Part shown: positions 51,451-60,380 of the stretch, piece by piece
Position numbering within the stretch: the stretch's first letter is position 1
How the letters are laid out: every line of letters starts with the position of its first letter
NCBI RefSeq assembly: GCF_009455685.1
Contig: NZ_QPES01000001.1
Coordinates: forward strand, 3,100,001-3,164,000
DNA from: Paraburkholderia hayleyella
Lineage (GTDB): Bacteria; Pseudomonadota; Gammaproteobacteria; Burkholderiales; Burkholderiaceae
Direction of reading: 5' to 3'
Length of the DNA: 64,000 nt
Made by a program: the position numbers and the translations under genes
The notes under the pieces: model-generated
What the model was told of the DNA's origin: nothing
The model's input: only the letters and a program-made list of their open reading frames with translations
Database searches by the model: none

Positions 51451-53124
51451 ATGTTGCGTCATCCTGCAGAAAAATACCGTCCTTTTACCGCTCCGCAATT
51501 GAGTGGCCGAAAATGGCCCAGCCGTACTATCCAGCATGCTCCGGTCTGGATGAGCACCGATTTGCGCGACGGCAACCAGTCGCTGATCGAACCGATGAAC
51601 ATCGCCCAGAAACTCGAATTTTTCGACATGCTGGTGCAGATCGGTTTCAAGGAAATTGAAGTGGGGTTTCCCTCGGCATCGCAAACTGATTTCGACTTCG
51701 TACGCAAGCTGATCGAGGAAAAGCGCATTCCTGACGATGTCACCATCGAAGTCCTCGTGCAGTCGCGTGAAGCGCTGATCGCCCGCACGTTCGAAGCGCT
51801 GGAGGGCGTGCCGCGCGCGATCGTGCACCTGTACAGCGCGCTGTGTCCGTCGTTTCGCAAAATCGTCTTCAACCAGTCGAAAGATGAGGTCAAGGCGCTC
51901 GCGGTGGAAGGCACGCGCCTGATCCGCCACTACGCTAGTGCCCAGCCTGACACACAGTGGATTTATCAGTATTCGCCCGAAACCTTCAGCATGACCGAGC
52001 TGCCCTTCGCCCGCGAAGTCTGCGATGCCGTGGCGCAAACCTGGCGCCCCACGCGCGAGCACAAAATGATCGTCAACCTGCCAGCGACTGTCGAGGCGGC
52101 CATGCCCAACGTCTATGCCGACCAGATCGAATGGATGGATCGCAATCTCGGCTACCGTGACAGCATCGTGTTGTCCGTGCATCCGCACAATGACCGTGGT
52201 ACAGCCGTCGCCGCCGCCGAACTGGCGTTACTGGCCGGTGCCGACCGTGTCGAGGGCTGCCTCTTTGGCAATGGCGAGCGCACCGGCAATGTCGATCTCG
52301 TCACGCTCGCGCTCAACCTCTATACGCAGGGAATCGATCCGGGCCTCGATTTCTCCGCCATTGATTCAGTGCGTCAGGTGGTGGAACGCTGCAACCAGAT
52401 TCCCGTGCATCCCCGCCATCCTTATGCGGGCGATCTGGTCCACACCGCGTTTTCCGGCTCGCATCAGGACGCGATTCGCAAAGGCTTCGCGCAGCAAAAA
52501 CCGGATTCATTCTGGGAAGTGCCGTACCTGCCTATCGATCCCGCCGATATCGGGCGCAATTACGACGCGGTCATCCGCGTCAACAGCCAGTCAGGTAAAG
52601 GAGGTTCGACCTATTTACTGGAGCGCGGCATGGGCTTCGCGCCGCCACGCCGGGTGCAAATCGAGTTTAGCCATGCGGTTCAGGCTGTCACTGACGCATC
52701 CGGCGCGGAAATGACCGGCGAGGCCATTTGTGCGCTCTTCGCCCGCGAATATTTCGCCGTCAACGGCCCGCTGCAACGCTTTGGCGCAACCCTGCTGCGC
52801 TGGGACAACCGGGAACTTCCCTCGCCTGATTTCAGCATGGCCAGCGGTGCCAGCCAATACGAGGCGCAAGTCATGGCGCTTGGCCGCACACTGACGCCCT
52901 TCGTCGGGCAAGCGGTTGATATCAGTTCCTGCGAGATGCGACATACGGCTGATGGGCGTGTGGCCGCTTTCGTTGGCTGCAAGGTGGCGGAGCGGGCGAC
53001 ATGCTTTGGGGTAGGTCTCGGCGCAGACGAGGCCGATGCGCTCATCGAGGCGCTGGTGAGCGGCATTAACCGTGCGGTGCGGCAAGGGGCATGGGAATTA
53101 GCCGAAGAGAAAGCGGCGGCCTAA
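51451..53124 (+). CDS. leuA: 2-isopropylmalate synthase (type 2, long form)
   Basis: First committed step of leucine synthesis: condenses acetyl-CoA and 2-oxoisovalerate. 557 residues, belonging to the yeast/actinobacterial-like IPMS2 class. N-terminal TIM barrel with STDLRDGNQSLIEPM and metal-binding VLSVHPHNDRGTA, and a C-terminal LeuA dimerisation/leucine-feedback domain (from about 430). The ATG at 51451 has GAGG 6 bases upstream and gives MLRHPAEKYRPF; the ATG at 51439 adds four residues. Preceded by the long leader region. Confidence 0.96.
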   Translation: MLRHPAEKYRPFTAPQLSGRKWPSRTIQHAPVWMSTDLRDGNQSLIEPMNIAQKLEFFDMLVQIGFKEIEVGFPSASQTDFDFVRKLIEEKRIPDDVTIEVLVQSREALIARTFEALEGVPRAIVHLYSALCPSFRKIVFNQSKDEVKALAVEGTRLIRHYASAQPDTQWIYQYSPETFSMTELPFAREVCDAVAQTWRPTREHKMIVNLPATVEAAMPNVYADQIEWMDRNLGYRDSIVLSVHPHNDRGTAVAAAELALLAGADRVEGCLFGNGERTGNVDLVTLALNLYTQGIDPGLDFSAIDSVRQVVERCNQIPVHPRHPYAGDLVHTAFSGSHQDAIRKGFAQQKPDSFWEVPYLPIDPADIGRNYDAVIRVNSQSGKGGSTYLLERGMGFAPPRRVQIEFSHAVQAVTDASGAEMTGEAICALFAREYFAVNGPLQRFGATLLRWDNRELPSPDFSMASGASQYEAQVMALGRTLTPFVGQAVDISSCEMRHTADGRVAAFVGCKVAERATCFGVGLGADEADALIEALVSGINRAVRQGAWELAEEKAAA

Positions 53125-53169
53125 CGCAGAATGGCGACGCCACGGCGGCTTGCCGTGGCCGCGATGGCT

Positions 53170-53553
53170 TTAATCTGCGGCGCTGCGCGTAGCTTGCCAC
53201 GCCATAAGCCGCCACTGCCCATCTTCTTGCACCTGAAGAGCCGTGTAGGCGGCGGGGTACAGCAAGACGCCATTGCTGGCTTCCATTTCGAACAGAATAC
53301 GCCCCGTCACGATACAAGCCTGAGGCGCGGCGGGCAGCACATCCTGCGACTGGATCTCGATTTGCCGGTAGCGCCTGCGACCCGACGTAATCGAGTCAAT
53401 AACCTGCTGCTTGGTTTCCCGCTTGCCGTTCGTATGGATATAACTGACGCCGTCCGAGAGTAGCAAATCCAGCGACTCGCCGTCGCCCTCGATCATCGCG
53501 CGAAAACGCTCGCGCTCCAGGCGGCGAATCACGTCAATCACTTTCTCTGTCAT
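53170..53553 (-). CDS. NTF2-like (DUF4440) protein
   Basis: A 127-residue cone-shaped alpha+beta fold protein of the SnoaL/DUF4440 kind: VIDVIRRLERERFRAMIEGD, LDLLLSDGVSYIHTNGKRET and a C-terminal QEDGQWRLMAWQATR. Such proteins bind small ligands or act as isomerases; no function can be assigned. ATG 53553 is chosen because the upstream extension has no similarity. It is convergent with leuA, 45 bases apart. Confidence 0.8.
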   Translation of the reverse strand: MTEKVIDVIRRLERERFRAMIEGDGESLDLLLSDGVSYIHTNGKRETKQQVIDSITSGRRRYRQIEIQSQDVLPAAPQACIVTGRILFEMEASNGVLLYPAAYTALQVQEDGQWRLMAWQATRSAAD

Positions 53554-53947
53554 GGTTCGGCCCCTTTTTGCGTCGGCGGGTGACGCCCGCACAACATAGA
53601 CGACATACTGTCGCAGGAAACTACACGGGATATCGCTGCCGGAATTTATATCAATATTTGGCGCTTTGATACAGCACTTACTACACATGGGAACTACCCA
53701 CCCTTCCCATGTGACTCATGACCCGAGATTCAGGCCGGCTCACCAAGGTAAAACAAGCCGTCCCAACCTGCGTCATGCATCACGCAAACCATAAAAATTC
53801 TATTGAATTATACTATTCGATAGTTTTTTGGAACTTGAGCAGCCCTGTCGTACTCCAAGGTATTAGCACTCAGCAAATCAGAGTGCTAACATCCACCGGG
53901 TGCTGTTTTTCCCAGCTTTCTGTCTTGATTTAAAAGGAGCTTTCTAC
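53554..53947. other. Regulatory region upstream of rpoH
   Basis: 394 bases between the divergent NTF2-like gene and rpoH. It is more AT-rich than its surroundings (e.g. 53791-53830). A TATACT at 53809-53814 is a possible -10, without a good -35. The CIRCE operator is at 53863-53889. A 71-codon open frame at 53718-53933 has no family-like sequence and crosses the operator, so I do not call it. Confidence 0.55.
53863..53889. promoter_or_regulatory. Perfect CIRCE operator (HrcA site) upstream of rpoH
   Basis: TTAGCACTC, nine bases, then GAGTGCTAA: an exact match to the CIRCE consensus TTAGCACTC-N9-GAGTGCTAA. It ends 58 bases before the rpoH GTG. HrcA repressor bound here would couple rpoH expression to the GroE-modulated HrcA circuit. 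Confidence 0.95.
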
Positions 53948-54883
53948 GTGAGCCACGCATTGACCCTTCCGAATACGCTGAGCCCGTCGTCGGCCAAGTC
54001 CGCTTCGGCAGGTTCGCTAACACTTGCACAGGCTTCACTGCTAACTGGCCAGCTTGGCAATATTGACGCCTATATTCAGGCTGTGAACCGCATCCCCATG
54101 CTGACACTGACTGAAGAACGCCAGTTCGCCACTGAATTCCGTGAGCAGGACAATCTCGAATCCGCCCGCAAGCTAGTGCTTTCGCACTTGCGGCTGGTGG
54201 TGTCGATTGCACGTAACTATCTCGGTTATGGCCTGCCGCACGCCGATCTGATTCAGGAAGGCAATATTGGCCTGATGAAGGCCGTGAAACGTTTCGACCC
54301 GACACAAAATGTTCGTCTGGTGTCGTATGCCATGCACTGGATCAAAGCTGAAATTCACGAATACATCCTGCGCAACTGGCGCATGGTGAAAGTCGCCACC
54401 ACCAAGGCGCAACGCAAGCTGTTCTTTAACTTGCGCAGCCACAAGCAGGGTTTTCAGGCTTTCTCGCCAGATGAGATCGCCAACCTGGCCCGGGAACTGA
54501 ACGTGAAGCACGAAGAGGTTTCCGAAATGGAAACGCGGCTCTCCGGCGGCGACATCGCGCTTGAAGGCAAGATCGAAGACGGCGAAGAAGCCTTTGCCCC
54601 CATTGCTTATCTGGCTGATTCACACAGCGAACCCACTGAGGTTCTCGCCGCGCGCCAGCGCGACAAGCTGCAAAGCGATGGCATCTCCAATGCGCTGGAG
54701 GCGCTCGATGCCCGCAGCCGCCGCATCATCGAAGCACGCTGGTTGCAAGTCGAAGACGACGGCTCAGGAGGATCAACGTTGCATGAACTAGCTGACGAGT
54801 TCGGTGTGTCCGCGGAACGGATTCGCCAAATCGAAGCCAGCGCGATGAAGAAAATGCGTGGCGCATTAAACGAATACGCATAA
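53948..54883 (+). CDS. rpoH: RNA polymerase sigma-32 factor
   Basis: Heat-shock sigma factor. The protein is 311 residues from a GTG at 53948, preceded by AAAAGGAG 8 bases upstream, a strong ribosome-binding site; no ATG gives a better start. Motifs: PMLTLTEERQFATEF, region 2 LVLSHLRLVVSIARNYLGYGLPHADLIQEGNIGLMKAVKRFDP (RpoH box QRKLFFNLR follows), and region 4 HTH LADEFGVSAERIRQIEASAMKKMR. It is downstream of a perfect CIRCE element and ends in a strong terminator. Confidence 0.97.
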   Translation: MSHALTLPNTLSPSSAKSASAGSLTLAQASLLTGQLGNIDAYIQAVNRIPMLTLTEERQFATEFREQDNLESARKLVLSHLRLVVSIARNYLGYGLPHADLIQEGNIGLMKAVKRFDPTQNVRLVSYAMHWIKAEIHEYILRNWRMVKVATTKAQRKLFFNLRSHKQGFQAFSPDEIANLARELNVKHEEVSEMETRLSGGDIALEGKIEDGEEAFAPIAYLADSHSEPTEVLAARQRDKLQSDGISNALEALDARSRRIIEARWLQVEDDGSGGSTLHELADEFGVSAERIRQIEASAMKKMRGALNEYA

Positions 54884-54922
54884 CGCATAGCCACCCCCCT
54901 ACTGCGACACGTCGTCACACCA

Positions 54923-54955
54923 AAGCCCCGCTCTCGATGAGAGCGGGGCTTTTTA
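54923..54955 (+). terminator. Intrinsic terminator after rpoH
   Basis: AAGCCCCGCTCT pairs with AGAGCGGGGCTT around a 5-base loop, followed by T residues, 39 bases after the rpoH stop. Confidence 0.92.
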
Positions 54956-54996
54956 TTGCCCCCTTCATTTCGCCGAAACCCCCGTCAATCCATACC

Positions 54997-55026
54997 TTGA
55001 CGTATCCCAAAAATGCTTGCGATACT
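54997..55026 (+). promoter_or_regulatory. Sigma-70 promoter of the cydPABX operon
   Basis: TTGACG (54997-55002) and GATACT (55021-55026) are 18 bases apart, 129 bases before cydP. The -35 and following bases (TTGAC-GTAT-CCCAA) resemble only half of an FNR/Anr box, so oxygen control is not shown. Confidence 0.65.
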
Positions 55027-55154
55027 TTTGCACCCCACACTCATAAGCGACGCTATGCCGCAGTCCAAAATGCGCACGCTGACAGTCCTGCCCCTAGAAT
55101 TCTTACCCGCGCCTGTATTCAGTTCCACCCAATTATTCGAAGGCCTGACCAGCC

Positions 55155-55412
55155 ATGTCCATCGCATTTAATCGCAGGCCACTGCCCCCACTGCAATCAA
55201 GCCGATTTGCAACTTGGGTACGCGGCCCAACGCTCACGCGAGATATCGTGATCGTTCTCATCATCAAGTTTGCTTTGCTGATGACGCTCAAATACGCATT
55301 TTTCAATGATCCGCAGGCAAGACATATGTCCTTGCCACCTGCTCAAGTCGCTCAGGTACTGCTCTCCACGCCTGAGCCGAATCCGTCCCAAGGTGATCAA
55401 CATGCACGCTAG
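55155..55412 (+). CDS. cydP: Cytochrome oxidase putative small subunit CydP
   Basis: An 85-residue protein with one central transmembrane helix (DIVIVLIIKFALLMTLKYAFF) and polar ends, the form of CydP, a small protein encoded before cydA in beta- and gamma-proteobacteria and thought to be associated with the bd oxidase. Its 3' end overlaps the cydA start by 11 bases, suggesting translational coupling. Confidence 0.88.
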   Translation: MSIAFNRRPLPPLQSSRFATWVRGPTLTRDIVIVLIIKFALLMTLKYAFFNDPQARHMSLPPAQVAQVLLSTPEPNPSQGDQHAR

Positions 55413-56991
55413 CGAAGTCGTAGACCTTTCGCGCCTTCAGTTCGCCATCACGGCGCTCTACCACTTTCTTTTTGTGCCGCTCACGCTAGGCCTGTCCTGG
55501 CTACTGGTCATCATGGAGTCGGTATATGTCATGACCGGCAAACAGATATACAAGGACATGACGCAGTTCTGGGGCAAGCTGTTTGGCATCAACTTTGCCA
55601 TGGGCGTGACCACAGGTCTCACACTTGAATTCCAGTTCGGTACGAACTGGTCGTATTACTCGCACTATGTCGGTGATATTTTCGGCGTGCCCCTGGCCGT
55701 CGAAGGGCTGATGGCGTTCTTCCTCGAATCGACTTTCGTCGGGCTGTTCTTCTTTGGCTGGAACCGCTTGTCGAAAGTAAAGCATTTGCTTGTCACCTTC
55801 CTCGTTGCCTTCGGCTCGAACCTGTCAGCGCTTTGGATTCTCGTGGCCAACGGCTGGATGAACAATCCGGTTGGCGCCGAGTTCAATTACGAAACCATGC
55901 GCATGGAGCTCTCAAGCATCTTCGACGTGCTGTTTAATCCCGTGGCTCAAGTGAAGTTCGTGCATACCGTGTCGGCAGGTTATGTCACCGCGTCGATGTT
56001 CGTTCTGGGCGTGTCGTCGTGGTATCTGCTCAAGCGCCGTGACGTCGAATTCGCGCTGCGTTCGTTTGCGATTGCAGCGGGCTTCGGTCTGGCCTCGACG
56101 TTGTGCGTGATCGTGCTGGGTGACGAATCGGGCTATCACACTGGCGAAGTGCAGAAGGTCAAACTGGCCGCCATCGAATCCGAATGGGAAACCGCGCCCG
56201 CACCCGCGCCATTCACCCTGTTCGGCATTCCAAACCAGGAAAAAGAGCGCACGGATTACGCGATTCGTATTCCTTATGCGCTCGGCATCATTGCCACGCG
56301 CTCGCTTGACGAGCCTGTGGCCGGACTCAAGGAATTGATGGCGCAAAACGAAGTTCGCATTAAAAGCGGGATGGTCGCTTACGCCGCGCTGCAAAAGCTC
56401 AAGGCAGGCAACGCCAATGAGGAAACCCGCGCAACCTTCGACGCGCACAAGCAAGACCTCGGCTATGGCCTGATGCTTAAACAGTTCACGCAAGCGGTCA
56501 CCGACGCCACACCCGAGCAGATCGCTCAGGCAGCCAAAAAGACCATTCCGCCGGTCGCACCCGTCTTTTTCTCATTCCGGATGATGGTGGGGTTAGGCAT
56601 TCTGTTCTTGCTGACATTTGTGCTGGCGTTCTGGTTTTGCGCACAGCGCTCGCTGTTGCAAAGCAACCGCCGCTGGTTTTTGCGCTGGGCCGTATGGGCC
56701 ATTCCATTGCCCTGGCTAGCCGCTGAGTTTGGCTGGATCGTCGCTGAACTGGGCCGCCAGCCGTGGACCATCGCGGGTATCTTGCCTACCGCGCTGTCAG
56801 CTTCGAGCCTCAAGCCGGGCGACCTGTACCTGAGTCTCGCGGGCTTCATCGTGTTTTACACAGCGCTTTTCATCATCGAAATCATGCTGATGTTCAAGTA
56901 CGCGCGCCTGGGCCCGTCATCGCTGCATACCGGCCGCTATCACCACGAACAAACGCCAGAACAGTCACTGCCCGCCAGTGCCTCTGCATGA
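55402..56991 (+). CDS. cydA: Cytochrome bd ubiquinol oxidase subunit I
   Basis: Heme-binding subunit of a high-affinity quinol oxidase in the inner membrane. 529 residues. His21 in TALYHFLFVPLTLGL (heme b595), the His in VKFVHTVSAGY and the Met in FSFRMMVGLG (heme b558) are present. The long Q-loop (residues about 245-385, with DLGYGLMLKQF) aligns with E. coli CydA, so this is a bd-I (long Q-loop) enzyme rather than CIO. The start at 55402 has AAGGTGATC upstream. Confidence 0.97.
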   Translation: MHASEVVDLSRLQFAITALYHFLFVPLTLGLSWLLVIMESVYVMTGKQIYKDMTQFWGKLFGINFAMGVTTGLTLEFQFGTNWSYYSHYVGDIFGVPLAVEGLMAFFLESTFVGLFFFGWNRLSKVKHLLVTFLVAFGSNLSALWILVANGWMNNPVGAEFNYETMRMELSSIFDVLFNPVAQVKFVHTVSAGYVTASMFVLGVSSWYLLKRRDVEFALRSFAIAAGFGLASTLCVIVLGDESGYHTGEVQKVKLAAIESEWETAPAPAPFTLFGIPNQEKERTDYAIRIPYALGIIATRSLDEPVAGLKELMAQNEVRIKSGMVAYAALQKLKAGNANEETRATFDAHKQDLGYGLMLKQFTQAVTDATPEQIAQAAKKTIPPVAPVFFSFRMMVGLGILFLLTFVLAFWFCAQRSLLQSNRRWFLRWAVWAIPLPWLAAEFGWIVAELGRQPWTIAGILPTALSASSLKPGDLYLSLAGFIVFYTALFIIEIMLMFKYARLGPSSLHTGRYHHEQTPEQSLPASASA

Positions 56992-57025
56992 TTCGCCACT
57001 ACGCTGTTTTACGGGAAAGATCACC

Positions 57026-58162
57026 ATGGATTACGCAACCCTCAAATTGATCTGGTGGGTGTTGATCGGCGTACTGCTGATCGGCTTTGCGCTCACCGAT
57101 GGCTTCGATATGGGAGCCGCGATTTTGCTGCCGTTCATCGGCAAAACGGATAACGAGCGCCGCATCGTGATAAACACGGTCGGCGCGACGTGGGAAGGCA
57201 ACCAGGTCTGGTTCATCACCGCTGGCGGTGCGATGTTCGCAGCCTGGCCGCTGGTATATGCCGCATCCTTCTCCGGGTTTTACTTTGCGATGCTGCTGGT
57301 GCTGTTCTCGCTGTTTTTTCGACCAGTTGGCTTCGACTACCGCAGCAAACGCGTTGATCCGCGCTGGCGCACAGCATGGGACTGGGCGCTCTTTATCGGC
57401 GGTTTCGTGCCGGCACTCGTGATTGGCGTTGCGTTCGGCAACTTGCTGCAAGGCGTGCCGTTCTCCTTCGATCAGGATTTGCGTGTGACGTATTACGGTA
57501 GCTTCTTTGGCCTGCTGAATCCGTTTGCGCTGTTATGCGGCCTGGTCAGCGTCGCCATGCTGACAGCGCACGGCGCGGCCTTCGTCAAGCTGAAGGCCGA
57601 TGGCATCGTCGCCGCACGCGCATCGACTGCGCTGCGAATGGCTGCACTGGCGGCAGTGGTGCTGTTTTTGCTGGCAGGCGCGCTGATTGCGACCCTGATC
57701 GGCGGCTATCAGATCGTCGACGCCATGCCCCCTGACGCCGCGGTCAGCCCGCTGCTGAAGAGCGTATCGGGTGCTCCAGGCCTGTGGCTATCCAATTACG
57801 CCACGTATCCATGGATGATCGCCGCACCGGTGGCTGGCGTGATCGGCGGCGTGCTGGCCTTGCTGCTCGCCCGCTCACGCTTTGAGAAAAGCGCCTTTTT
57901 GTCGACTTCACTGCTCGTAATTGGCGTCATTCTGACAGCGGGATTTTCGATGTTTCCGTTCATCATGCCTTCCTCACTCGATGCGCGCAGCAGCCTGACC
58001 GTGTGGGATTCGACCTCAAGCCGCATGACGCTACAGATCATGCTGATCGCAGTCATCATTTTTATGCCGCTGATCCTGCTCTACACCAGTTGGGTGTATC
58101 GCGTGATGCGCGGCAAGGTGACCGCTGAGGCAGTCGAGACAAACACACACTCGCTGTATTAA
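57026..58162 (+). CDS. cydB: Cytochrome bd ubiquinol oxidase subunit II
   Basis: Second membrane subunit of the bd oxidase. 378 residues, about eight to nine hydrophobic helices; family motifs IGFALTDGFDMGAAILLPF, WEGNQVWFITAGGAMFAAWP and the C-terminal LTVWDSTSSRMTLQIML. It follows cydA by 34 bases. The chosen ATG at 57026 gives the family start MDYATLKLIWWV. Confidence 0.97.
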   Translation: MDYATLKLIWWVLIGVLLIGFALTDGFDMGAAILLPFIGKTDNERRIVINTVGATWEGNQVWFITAGGAMFAAWPLVYAASFSGFYFAMLLVLFSLFFRPVGFDYRSKRVDPRWRTAWDWALFIGGFVPALVIGVAFGNLLQGVPFSFDQDLRVTYYGSFFGLLNPFALLCGLVSVAMLTAHGAAFVKLKADGIVAARASTALRMAALAAVVLFLLAGALIATLIGGYQIVDAMPPDAAVSPLLKSVSGAPGLWLSNYATYPWMIAAPVAGVIGGVLALLLARSRFEKSAFLSTSLLVIGVILTAGFSMFPFIMPSSLDARSSLTVWDSTSSRMTLQIMLIAVIIFMPLILLYTSWVYRVMRGKVTAEAVETNTHSLY

Positions 58163-58224
58163 TTCACGCCGCCCGCGCGTTGCGGGCGATAAGACAAATC
58201 GATTCACAGAGGTAGAGGTAAGCA

Positions 58225-58350
58225 ATGTGGTATTTCAGCTGGATTCTCGGCATCGGCGTAGCACTGGCATTCGGCATCATCAACGTGATGTGGCTGGAGT
58301 CACGAGGCGTGGTAACGACCGGGAATGAAGAAGAACAACGCGGCCAGTAA
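58225..58350 (+). CDS. cydX: Cytochrome bd-I accessory subunit CydX
   Basis: A 41-residue single-helix protein, MWYFSWILGIGVALAFGIIN then VMWLESRG and an acidic tail. The Trp-Tyr-Phe-x-Trp-Ile-Leu-Gly start is the CydX signature; in E. coli this peptide stabilises the heme site of bd-I. AGAGGT lies about 10 bases upstream. It is 62 bases after cydB. Too short to stand out by length alone. Confidence 0.95.
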   Translation: MWYFSWILGIGVALAFGIINVMWLESRGVVTTGNEEEQRGQ

Positions 58351-58408
58351 GCTCGCCGCTCAACATAAACCCGCGTCGCATTAACTCTTTAACGCTATTA
58401 ACGCTGCA

Positions 58409-58450
58409 CGACAAAGCGCCCGGCGGTGTGAACCGCCGGGCGCTTTGTCG
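58409..58450. terminator. Bidirectional terminator between cyd and nag operons
   Basis: A 19-bp perfect inverted repeat (58409-58427 and 58432-58450) with a 4-base loop, between the convergent cydX and nagE. Moderately T-rich on each side. Confidence 0.88.
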
Positions 58451-58516
58451 TTGTCTTCGTTGCTTCCCTGTAGGGTCGCGCCGAAGGTGTGTGTCACGTC
58501 ATGCCATGTCGCCGTT

Positions 58517-60286
58517 CTAGACGGGCTGCGGTAACTCACCTCCAGCCACGGGCAGCCGTTCAGCGAATTGCTGCGCGTAATGCGCAGCGGCATTGCCCAC
58601 CACGATATGGAACGTATCGGCCGCCACCCAGGCCACATCCAGCGCAGCCAGCCGCTGGCGATCAACCGCGGAGGGATCCTGCACGACGACACGCAAGCGC
58701 GTCGTCGCCACCGCCTTGAGCGATGCCACGTTCGCCGCACCGCCAAATACCGCCAGCCAGCGCGCCGGATCGGGATCGGGCAGGCCATGCTGCCCAACCT
58801 GCCCGCTCGCATCCACCACGGCCGCTACGGCCACAGCGACTGCTGGCGCTGCCACGCCACGCCCGCCGCCCTCGGCAATAATGCTGCGAATTTCATCCGC
58901 GATGATGTCGGCCTCTGGACCAATGATGACCTGCACGTCCGTCGCGCCCCGTTTGAGCACGCCGCGTGCGCCGATGGTCTTCAGGTCCGCCTCGGACACC
59001 TGATCTGCGTTCACCACGGACAAGCGCAAACGCGTCGTGCAGGCGTCTACTACCGTCAGATTGCCGGCACCGCCTAGCGCGACGATGTACCGCTCAGCAC
59101 GCGGCATGGCGACACCTGCCGGTGGCAGCGCAGCATCACCCGCCGCGAATGAATCCACCGAAGCTTCAACCGTAGCCGGTTCACGGCCAGGCGTAGCCAT
59201 GTTGAACTTGCGAATGAAAAAACGAAACAGACCGTAGTACACAAAGGCATAAGCGATCCCAAGCGGAATCGCTTCCCAGCCTTTGGTAGACAAGCCGTAA
59301 TTCAGCACGTAATCAATTGCGCCCGCCGAAAACGTAAAGCCCAGGTGAATGCCCAGCGCTGAACAAATCGCCATCGAGAGCCCTGTGAGCACCGAATGGA
59401 TCACGTACAGCAAGGGGGCGAGAAACATGAAACTGAACTCGATAGGCTCGGTCACGCCCGTCAGAAACGAAGTCAGCGCCATCGAAAACAGCAAACCGCC
59501 CACCACGGCGCGCCGTTCTTTGCGGGCTTCATGAAACATCGCCAGACAAGCCGCGGGCAGGCCAAACATCATGACCGGGAAGAAGCCCGTCATAAAGCCG
59601 CCCGCGCTCGGATCGCCCGCGAAAAAACGATGCAGGTCCCCGGTCACGGTTGCGCCGCCAGGCGGCGTAAAGCTGCCAAACACGAACCACGCCAGCGAGT
59701 TGAGGATGTGATGCAAACCCGTGACCAGCAGCAAGCGATTCAGCAAGCCAAACACGAAGGTGCCGATCGCGCCCGCCGTGGTCAGCCAGTGGCCGGCGAT
59801 GTCGATGCCCGCTTGCACCGGCTGCCAGACATAACCAAACACAATGCCAAGCCCAACACACACCACACCCGTGATAATCGGCACGAACCGTTTGCCGCCG
59901 AAAAACGCCAGATACTCCGGTAACCTGATGTCCTTGAAGCGGTTGTAGAGCAGCCCTGCCACAACCCCTGCGACGATCCCCGACAACACCCCCATGTTGA
60001 GCTTGTCGTTAATGTCTTTCATCACGGCAACTTCGATCAGGTAACCAATCGCCCCGGCCAGCGCGGCTACGCCGTTATTGTCTTTGGCAAAACCCACCGC
60101 CACGCCGATAGCGAACAGCAGCGGCAGATTGTCGAAAATCGCGCCGCCCGCATCGGCGATCATCCTGATGTTGAACACGTCCGGCTGACCAAGGCGCAGC
60201 AACAGTCCAGCGACCGGTAACACCGCAATCGGCAGCATCAGCGCGCGGCCAAGACGTTGTATCTTCAGAAACGGATTGCCATCCAT
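58517..60286 (-). CDS. nagE: PTS N-acetylglucosamine transporter, EIIC-EIIB-EIIB'
   Basis: Imports and phosphorylates GlcNAc. 589 residues from ATG 60286, which has AAGGAG 8 bases upstream. EIIC membrane domain covers about 1-370 (GRALMLPIAVLPVAGLLLRLG, FGLPAACLAMFHEA, TGVTEPIEFSFMFLAP). EIIB follows with active Cys416 in VDACTTRLRLSV. A second EIIB-like domain (about 508-580) has Ala527 at the equivalent place (VATTRLRVVV), so it cannot be phosphorylated. EIIA is supplied by the adjacent ptsP fusion. Confidence 0.93.
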   Translation of the reverse strand: MDGNPFLKIQRLGRALMLPIAVLPVAGLLLRLGQPDVFNIRMIADAGGAIFDNLPLLFAIGVAVGFAKDNNGVAALAGAIGYLIEVAVMKDINDKLNMGVLSGIVAGVVAGLLYNRFKDIRLPEYLAFFGGKRFVPIITGVVCVGLGIVFGYVWQPVQAGIDIAGHWLTTAGAIGTFVFGLLNRLLLVTGLHHILNSLAWFVFGSFTPPGGATVTGDLHRFFAGDPSAGGFMTGFFPVMMFGLPAACLAMFHEARKERRAVVGGLLFSMALTSFLTGVTEPIEFSFMFLAPLLYVIHSVLTGLSMAICSALGIHLGFTFSAGAIDYVLNYGLSTKGWEAIPLGIAYAFVYYGLFRFFIRKFNMATPGREPATVEASVDSFAAGDAALPPAGVAMPRAERYIVALGGAGNLTVVDACTTRLRLSVVNADQVSEADLKTIGARGVLKRGATDVQVIIGPEADIIADEIRSIIAEGGGRGVAAPAVAVAVAAVVDASGQVGQHGLPDPDPARWLAVFGGAANVASLKAVATTRLRVVVQDPSAVDRQRLAALDVAWVAADTFHIVVGNAAAHYAQQFAERLPVAGGELPQPV

Positions 60287-60380
60287 TGTCTCCACTCCTT
60301 GTTATCGGTTAAATCGTTCAATCGTTGCCCCAGCCTGACGTCCTGAGACGGCCGCGATTATGTCTGCTGCTGGCCCGCGC

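Noticed and set aside
53718..53933. 71-codon open frame before rpoH
   Set aside because: It runs through the CIRCE operator and has no coding-like features.
53900..53950. RNA thermometer sequestering the rpoH ribosome-binding site
   Set aside because: The upstream AGCTTTCT is a direct, not inverted, repeat of the region after AAAAGGAG; I found no stem masking the site.
54990..55015. FNR/Anr box at the cyd promoter
   Set aside because: Only the left half resembles TTGAT-N4-ATCAA (TTGAC-GTAT-CCCAA); too weak to call.
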